DNA of 64,000 bases from Moryella indoligenes (lineage in GTDB: Bacteria > Bacillota > Clostridia > Lachnospirales > Lachnospiraceae), in NCBI RefSeq assembly GCF_030812885.1, contig NZ_JAUSTO010000012.1:1-64000 (forward strand), in the 5' to 3' direction. Under the pieces are notes generated by a model that saw nothing but the letters and a program-made list of their open reading frames with translations, made no database searches and was not told where the DNA came from. How positions within the stretch are numbered: the stretch's first letter is position 1; each line of letters begins with the position of its first letter. Positions 58,764 to 64,000 of this stretch are shown here, in pieces. The position numbers and the translations under genes are program-made.

Positions 58764-61199
58764 TCAGCCGAAGTCCTGCTCCGTTCTCTCGATGATCTCG
58801 TTCTGGAGCTTCTCATCCAGATTGTTAAAGTAATCGCTGTAGCCCGCGACACGGACGATAAGGTCCTTGTACTCCTCCGGATTCTTCTGTGCCTCGATCA
58901 GGGTCTCGCGGCTGATGACATTGAACTGCACATGATGTCCCCACATCTCAAAGTAGGAGCGCACCAGCGCCGCCAGATTGTCGATGCCCTTCTGCCCCGC
59001 CAGCGCCGCCGGTGTGAACTTCTGGTTCAGAAGGCAGCCGCCGGTGTGGCGCTGATCCATCTTCGCGCAGGAGGTCACGACAGAGGTCGGCCCGTTGGTG
59101 TCGCCGCCCTTGGTCGGGGAGATACCGTCCGCCAGCGGCTTGTGCGCGTGGCGTCCGCCCGCATCTGCAATCATCACATCACCGAAGTACACATGGCAGG
59201 TGGTCGGCAGCATATCAACGTAGTAGGTTCCGCCGTTCACGGTCGGTCTTCCGCTGATGTAATCCTTGTACTCGTTGAAGGCCTCGATCATCACCTGATC
59301 CGCGTACTCATCGTCATTTCCGTACTTCGGCGTCCTGTTGCAGACATAGTTGTAGATCTCCGGGTGTCCCTCGTAGTCATCGCCCATCGCCTTCACAAGC
59401 TCCGGAAGGCTGAAGCGCTTCTTGTCGAAGACATTGTACTTGATGGAGACCAGCGCATCCGTGACATCGCTGATGCCGACGCCCTGGATGAAGCGCGTGC
59501 TGTATCTCGGGCCGCCTGCGTTGTAGTCCTTGCCCTTTGCGATGCAGTCGTCCGTGCAGATAGAGAGGAAGGGAGCCGGCATCATCTCCGCAAAAATGCG
59601 CTCTATCACCTGATTCCCGCGAAGCTTCACATCAATGCAGTGCTCCAGCTGCGCCTTAAAGGCCTGCCACACATCGTCGTAGGACTTCATATCCTCCACC
59701 GCACCGGTCTTCGGGCCGAGCTGCTGCTTCGAAACCGGATCGTAGCCGTTGTGCAGAGCGAGCTCCAGGCACTTCGGAATATTCAGATATCCTGTGAGGA
59801 TATAGTCCTCAGTGCCCCATGCACCGGTCTCTGTGCAGCCGGAGCAGCCGGAATTTCTCGCATCAACCAGAGATTTGCCCTCGTTTAAGAGCTCCTCGAT
59901 CATCTCGTCCGTGTTGTAGAACGCCGGCTGTCCCCAGCCCTGACGCGCGATCTCGCAGGCCCGCTTCAGGAACGCATCCGGAGTCTTCTTGGAGATCTGT
60001 ACATTGGAGTTCGGCTGATTCTGACGCATATCCTCCATGCAGTCGAGAATCAGGTAGCTGACCTTATTGACGCCGTCCTCTCCGGACTCCTTCACGCCGC
60101 CGGTGTTAATATTGGCAAAATCGACATAAGTTCCGGACTCCTTCAGCGTGACGCCCACCTTGACCGGAGCCGGAGAGTTGAAGAGCTTCACCCACAGGCA
60201 CTCCAGAAGCTCGAGCGCCAACGTATCATCCAGTCTGCCCGCCGCGGTATCCTTCTCATAGAAGGGATTCAAATGCTGATCCAGACGCCCCGGTGTGAAC
60301 GCATCCCAGGGGTTCAGCTCCAGCGTGACACCGAGATGCGTGAACCAGTACATCTGCAGCGCCTGCCAGTAGGTCTCCGGCTTGTGCTCCGGAACAACCG
60401 CACAGTTCTCTGCAATTGTGAGCAGCTCCTGCTTTCTCACCGGATCCTTGCACTCCGCCGCCTTCTCCAGCGCGAGCTCGCGGTATCTCCTGCCGAGAAT
60501 GATCACAGCGTCACAGCAGATATCCATGGCCTTCAGCTCCTGAAGCTTGTCATAGGCCTCAGGATCACTGAGGAAATCCAGCTCATCTATGGTCTTTGCA
60601 ATCTTCTTCTTATAGTCCCCGTAGCCATAGATATAGAAGTTCTTGCCGCCTGCCGTGTGGCCGGGGCCTCTCTGCTCCATGAACTCTGTGAACATACCCG
60701 CGCCGTAGTAGCTTCTCCACTCCTCGGTCATGGCATCCATGAGACGATCCCTCGTCGCTCTGCCCTTCCAGTAGGGGATGATGATCTCCTCCTGCTGACG
60801 GATCTGCTCCTCTGTAACCGCAAAATTCACGAGCTCACGGTCATTCATGATCTTCATATCCTCGACGGAGTGACAGATGATCTCCGGGAAGGTCGGGGAG
60901 CACTGCGGCATCGGCCCCTTCTCTCCGACAATCAGCTCATCGTCACCGAGATAGAGCGTCTTTTTGCTGAAGTACTCCTTCAGCACCATGGCGCGCAGCA
61001 CCGGCGTGGAGACCTTGCCCTCGTACTGCTTGTAGACCTCAGTCTCGATCAGCGCTCTCTCAAGATCCAGATGCGGCTGGGTCTCATGGCTGATCTTTCT
61101 CAGTCTTTTGAGACGGGGTGTGCAGCCGCGATCCTTGTCCTTTGCAAGCTCCTCGGGGGTTGTGATGTTGAACGACAAATCAATTGTATTCTCTGCCAT
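58764..61199 (-). CDS. hypD: trans-4-hydroxy-L-proline dehydratase (glycyl radical enzyme)
   Basis: An 811-residue pyruvate formate-lyase-like glycyl radical enzyme. The radical Gly786 is in VRVAGYSDYF and the thiyl Cys455 with Glu457 in GCSGCTETG. Residues I recall for Clostridioides difficile HypD (Phe152, His160, Asp278, Ser334, Asp339, Phe340, Cys434, Glu436, Tyr450, Thr645) all find the same residue here at +21: Phe173, His181, Asp299, Ser355, Asp360, Phe361, Cys455, Glu457, Tyr471, Thr666. This supports dehydration of trans-4-hydroxy-L-proline to pyrroline-5-carboxylate. AGGAGG precedes the ATG. It follows its activase gene by 4 bases; no P5C reductase gene is in the window. Confidence 0.9.
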   Translation of the reverse strand: MAENTIDLSFNITTPEELAKDKDRGCTPRLKRLRKISHETQPHLDLERALIETEVYKQYEGKVSTPVLRAMVLKEYFSKKTLYLGDDELIVGEKGPMPQCSPTFPEIICHSVEDMKIMNDRELVNFAVTEEQIRQQEEIIIPYWKGRATRDRLMDAMTEEWRSYYGAGMFTEFMEQRGPGHTAGGKNFYIYGYGDYKKKIAKTIDELDFLSDPEAYDKLQELKAMDICCDAVIILGRRYRELALEKAAECKDPVRKQELLTIAENCAVVPEHKPETYWQALQMYWFTHLGVTLELNPWDAFTPGRLDQHLNPFYEKDTAAGRLDDTLALELLECLWVKLFNSPAPVKVGVTLKESGTYVDFANINTGGVKESGEDGVNKVSYLILDCMEDMRQNQPNSNVQISKKTPDAFLKRACEIARQGWGQPAFYNTDEMIEELLNEGKSLVDARNSGCSGCTETGAWGTEDYILTGYLNIPKCLELALHNGYDPVSKQQLGPKTGAVEDMKSYDDVWQAFKAQLEHCIDVKLRGNQVIERIFAEMMPAPFLSICTDDCIAKGKDYNAGGPRYSTRFIQGVGISDVTDALVSIKYNVFDKKRFSLPELVKAMGDDYEGHPEIYNYVCNRTPKYGNDDEYADQVMIEAFNEYKDYISGRPTVNGGTYYVDMLPTTCHVYFGDVMIADAGGRHAHKPLADGISPTKGGDTNGPTSVVTSCAKMDQRHTGGCLLNQKFTPAALAGQKGIDNLAALVRSYFEMWGHHVQFNVISRETLIEAQKNPEEYKDLIVRVAGYSDYFNNLDEKLQNEIIERTEQDFG

Positions 61200-61203
61200 T
61201 GCT

Positions 61204-62124
61204 TTATCCTCCTATCGCTATTCGCTCATAACCTGCCTTTTCAAACAGGTCCTTAAAGTGTTCCATTTCCTCCGATGTCGGCGCCCACATGAGCTCCTCA
61301 TCATAGCTGCGATCCAGATTTGCGTACTTTCCCTTTCCGAAATCATGGTAGGGCAGAAGGCTGATCTCCTGCACGCGTATCCGGTTCTGCTTCAGAAAAT
61401 CAATCAGCGCATTCATAAAGCTGTCGTCCGCGTTGACGCCTCCCACCGTGGGTATGCGGATATAAATTCCGGCTCCGTCGTCGCTTAAGCGCTTCAGATT
61501 CTCAAGAATCAGCGCATTGTCCACGCCGGTAAAGCGTCTGTGCACCTCCGGATCCATGGCCTTGATATCATAGAGGAAAATGTCGGTGTAGGGCAGCACG
61601 CGCTTCAGATTCTCATAGGGACAGCAGCCGCTGGTGTCGATATACACCCGTATGCCCTGCTCATGCAGCCGCCTGCACAGCTCCTCCACATAATCCATGT
61701 CCTGGGCCATAACCTCTCCGCCGGAGAGCGTCACGCCGCCGCCGGACTGATCGTAAAAGAGCTTGTCCCGGGCAGCCTTTTTCACCAGCTCATCCATGCT
61801 GTAGCTCCCGCCGCAGACCTCACGTGCCGAGGCGAGACATACCTCCTCACAGGCACCGCAGGTCTCACAGGCAGTGCGGTCGAAGCGAAGCTCCGGCCCG
61901 GAGGTATCCAGCACATTACAGTGCCTCGGACATGCCGGGACACAGCGCCCGCAGGCCGTACATTTGTCGTGATGAAACACCAGCTCTTTTTTGTACCGCT
62001 GACTCTCCGGATTGTGGCACCAGAGACAGCGCAGCGGACATCCCTTAAAAAACACCGTCGTTCGTATCCCATCGCCGTCATGCACTGAGAATTTCTGAAT
62101 ATTAAAGATAATCGGTTCAGCCAA
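61204..62124 (-). CDS. hypE: Glycyl radical enzyme activase (radical SAM)
   Basis: A 306-residue radical SAM activase. The CxxxCxxC cluster motif is Cys29, Cys33, Cys36 (GCPLRCLWCHNPES), followed by an inserted ferredoxin-like region with two four-Cys clusters (Cys55/58/61/65 and Cys86/89/92/96), as in activases of HypD and glycerol dehydratase but not PflA. It abstracts hydrogen from the glycine of its partner to make the radical. The start appears to be TTG (62122-62124) with GGAGG 9 bases upstream. It is the first gene of the hypE-hypD unit, activase before enzyme. Confidence 0.93.
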   Translation of the reverse strand: MAEPIIFNIQKFSVHDGDGIRTTVFFKGCPLRCLWCHNPESQRYKKELVFHHDKCTACGRCVPACPRHCNVLDTSGPELRFDRTACETCGACEEVCLASAREVCGGSYSMDELVKKAARDKLFYDQSGGGVTLSGGEVMAQDMDYVEELCRRLHEQGIRVYIDTSGCCPYENLKRVLPYTDIFLYDIKAMDPEVHRRFTGVDNALILENLKRLSDDGAGIYIRIPTVGGVNADDSFMNALIDFLKQNRIRVQEISLLPYHDFGKGKYANLDRSYDEELMWAPTSEEMEHFKDLFEKAGYERIAIGG

Positions 62125-62200
62125 GACCTTCCGCCTCCCTCTTCGGCCAGAGCTGCAGATCTCCTAAACACTCCGCGACAGGACTCCGCCGGAAGCACAA

Positions 62201-62257
62201 ACTAGACTGCGTTCTAGTCTTTAGTTCAATATTACATCACAGCGCATGAAAATACAA
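62201..62257 (-). promoter_or_regulatory. hypE-hypD promoter with operator-like dyad
   Basis: On the minus strand TTGTAT (62252-62257) and TAATAT (62229-62234) with 17-base spacing form a plausible promoter. Just downstream of the -10 is ACTAGA-N6-TCTAGT (62201-62218), a dyad at a repressor position. The remainder of 62258-62503 shows no supported gene; a 67-codon frame at 62299-62502 has no ribosome binding site or family pattern. Confidence 0.5.
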
Positions 62258-62503
62258 TCCGACAGGAGTAAATTATTTGTGAATTTTTCTCCTCACTGCT
62301 ACGCTAAAGTCCCTCTCCCGTACAGCGTCTCCGCGGCGCTATCCGTCTGATCCGATAAGACCTGTGCTCTCAGGTATGCACAGTGCCTCTGCAGCATGTT
62401 CTCTGAATATCCTGCCCTGTCGGAACGTGAATCGCGCATCACGCGTAAAAATGCCTCAGCTGCGGAGTATTTCATGTCCATCCTGTGTGAGCGTATACGC
62501 ACC

Positions 62504-62532
62504 GGAGCGCCGCCGGACTCCGGCGGCGCTCC
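62504..62532. terminator. Hairpin downstream of the AGCS symporter gene
   Basis: A perfect 13-bp GC-rich stem (62504-62516 with 62520-62532) with a 3-base loop, 39 bases past the symporter stop. The T-rich side is on the plus strand, so on the minus strand it is a stem without a good T-run. Confidence 0.6.
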
Positions 62533-62570
62533 CTTTCTCTTATATCAGCCGATGTACCGCAGCGGGAGCA

Positions 62571-64000
62571 TCACTTGGACTCCGCTTCGATATATTTCTT
62601 ATTGACATCCATCCACATCTCTCTGTCGATGCCCTTCCAGTCAAACTTCCGCGGATCCCAGAACGGATCCTTCTTCGCTGCCATCTGCTCCTCGTAATCC
62701 TTGTATGCCGCAAAGCACTTCGGGGACAGGAGCAGAACTACAAGCATATTGACCCAGGTTGTGAAACCGAGCGCCAGATCGGAAAGGTTCCATGCAAGGC
62801 TGTTCTCAATATTTCCCCAGATGAAGATCAGGATCGGCATGCCGATTCTGAGCACCCATGTCGCCGTTCTGCGAACCGCCTCCCTGCCATCTCCCTGGAA
62901 GAGATAGATCATTCCGGTCTCCGCCTCATAGTAATAGCTGATCAGGCAGGTGAAGGAGAAGAGCGCCAGCATTACCGCAATAAAGAGCGGAGCTGCGGAA
63001 CCCATAACTGTCGAGACTGCAATCTGCACAAACTTGACACCGCTGTAATTTTCTGCCGCAAGTGTAACCAGCTGCTCGTGGAGTGCCGGGAAGCGCTCGC
63101 CGCCGATGAAGCCAAACTGCGTGTTGTAGCAGCCGGTCAGGATCATCATGATACCGGAAGCCGTACATACAATAACCGTGTCGAGCCATACGCCCGCCGC
63201 ATTTGCCATACCCTGCTTGACCGGATGGCTCGTCTCCGCTGCCGCAGCTGTCGGAGAAGCCTCACCCATGCCGGAGGCAGAGGAGAAAGTTCCGCGCTTG
63301 ACACCCTGCTGGATTGCAATTCCGAGTCCGCCGCCCATCAGCGCCTGCTTGCTGAATGCGCACTGAAGAATCAGGGAGATCGCCGCCGGAATACGGGTGA
63401 TGTTCATTACGAGGATGATGATTGTGCAGGCCAGATAGATCACAGTCATGAACGGCACGATAGTCGCCGCAACCTGGCTGATTCTCTTGACGCCGCCGAT
63501 CACGACCACTGCCATAACCAACGCGATCACTGCCGCAGAGACAACCATCGGAATGTGGAGCGCGTTCTCAAAGCCGTCGCAGATCGTGTAGGTAGCCGCC
63601 GCCGGCATGAATGCCCCAGTGCCGATCATGATGACTGCCGCCATAAATGCGCCGTAGGCCTTCCAGCCGAGTCCCCGCTCGGCAGCATAGGTGCCGCCGC
63701 CGCGGTACTGACCGTCAATTCTGGTCTTGAAGATAACCGCTTCTGTACACTCTGCAAAGCACACCGCGGAGTTCGTCATGCCCGCGAGCACCATCCAGAA
63801 CAGTGCGCCGGGACCGCCCTTGTAGAGCGCCACCGCGACGCCGGCCACGTTTCCGGTTCCGATACGCATGGCCATCGTCGTACAGAAGGAGGCAAAGGAA
63901 GAGATGCCGCTGTCAGAGTCCTGCTTGTCAATGATTCTGCTCCACATATCCTTGAAATGCCTGAACTGGAAGAAACCCATGCCGATGCTCAGGTAGAGTC
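62571..64000 (-). CDS. Sodium:alanine/amino-acid symporter (AGCS family), partial
   Basis: A polytopic Na+-coupled amino-acid carrier of the alanine/glycine:cation symporter family. The visible part begins at ...LYLSIGMGFFQFRHFKDM; the reading frame stays open to the window edge, so about 50 N-terminal residues lie outside. Family marks are SSFASFCTTMAMRIGTGNVAGVAVAL (sodium site), GGGTYAAERGLGWK and KRGTFSSASGMGEASPTAAAAE. Typical substrates are alanine, glycine or proline-like amino acids. Lying just upstream of hypE-hypD on the same strand, it may import hydroxyproline or proline, an inference from position. Confidence 0.92.
   Translation of the reverse strand, partial: LYLSIGMGFFQFRHFKDMWSRIIDKQDSDSGISSFASFCTTMAMRIGTGNVAGVAVALYKGGPGALFWMVLAGMTNSAVCFAECTEAVIFKTRIDGQYRGGGTYAAERGLGWKAYGAFMAAVIMIGTGAFMPAAATYTICDGFENALHIPMVVSAAVIALVMAVVVIGGVKRISQVAATIVPFMTVIYLACTIIILVMNITRIPAAISLILQCAFSKQALMGGGLGIAIQQGVKRGTFSSASGMGEASPTAAAAETSHPVKQGMANAAGVWLDTVIVCTASGIMMILTGCYNTQFGFIGGERFPALHEQLVTLAAENYSGVKFVQIAVSTVMGSAAPLFIAVMLALFSFTCLISYYYEAETGMIYLFQGDGREAVRRTATWVLRIGMPILIFIWGNIENSLAWNLSDLALGFTTWVNMLVVLLLSPKCFAAYKDYEEQMAAKKDPFWDPRKFDWKGIDREMWMDVNKKYIEAESK

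Noticed and set aside
62299..62502. Small 67-codon gene between hypE and the symporter gene
   Set aside because: No Shine-Dalgarno sequence, no recognisable pattern, and the region contains a hairpin at its edge.
1..64000. Prophage, integron or intact transposon
   Set aside because: No integrase, transposase, terminase or capsid-like protein was recognised on either strand.

Overview
The window looks like the chromosome of an anaerobic, amino-acid-fermenting Bacillota bacterium, probably in or near Lachnospiraceae. This is inferred from gene content and protein style: two glycyl-radical-enzyme genes, a flavodiiron protein, rubredoxin, NAD(P) glutamate dehydrogenase, a full histidine-utilisation set, purine-rich ribosome binding sites and a gap-pgk-tpiA cluster. 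No rRNA, tRNA, transposase, phage gene or CRISPR array was found.

Layout. 1-6640 is an AT-rich stretch with a TRAP transporter (dctP, dctQ, dctM), a GntR/FCD regulator, a class II aldolase and an FGGY sugar kinase; it ends in a run of hairpins and looks acquired. From about 6680 the DNA is GC-rich. 6686-15520 holds folD with a TauE-type exporter, a D-2-hydroxyacid dehydrogenase, gdhA, the Na+/glutamate symporter gltS, and a GlnK/GlnL-like two-component system with an extra membrane protein. 15700-25669 is the histidine island: an NhaC-family transporter, hutH and a large AfsR/SARP-like ATPase regulator on one strand, with hutU-hutI divergent. Together these would take histidine to formiminoglutamate and glutamate, and glutamate to 2-oxoglutarate and perhaps 2-hydroxyglutarate; no formiminoglutamate-removing enzyme is present here.

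25753-29487 is a zinc-import operon (znuA-znuC-znuB plus an orphan lipoprotein) behind a strong promoter with a 9-1-9 palindrome. Divergent to it is an Rrf2 regulator followed by a three-domain fusion (acyl-CoA dehydrogenase, EtfA C-terminal domain, rubredoxin) and a flavodiiron protein: an apparent oxygen or NO detoxification route fed by acyl-CoA electrons. 33437-39110 carries tpiA, pgk, gap, a Na/Pi cotransporter and a Nudix hydrolase. 39165-39495 is a 79-bp tandem array with covarying hairpins in front of an EamA transporter.

40386-48768 is a peptide uptake and proline-peptide cleavage operon (oppABCDF, an XRE-cupin regulator, proline iminopeptidase, an M24 Xaa-Pro peptidase). 48923-58501 has a UvrA-like ABC ATPase, a zinc-ribbon surface protein, a TetR regulator, a CapA-like lipoprotein and a DUF3160 protein. 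58764-64000 encodes trans-4-hydroxy-L-proline dehydratase (HypD), its activase, and a partial AGCS symporter running off the end of the window. The most interesting systems are the ACAD-EtfA-rubredoxin/flavodiiron operon and the 79-bp covarying repeat array.
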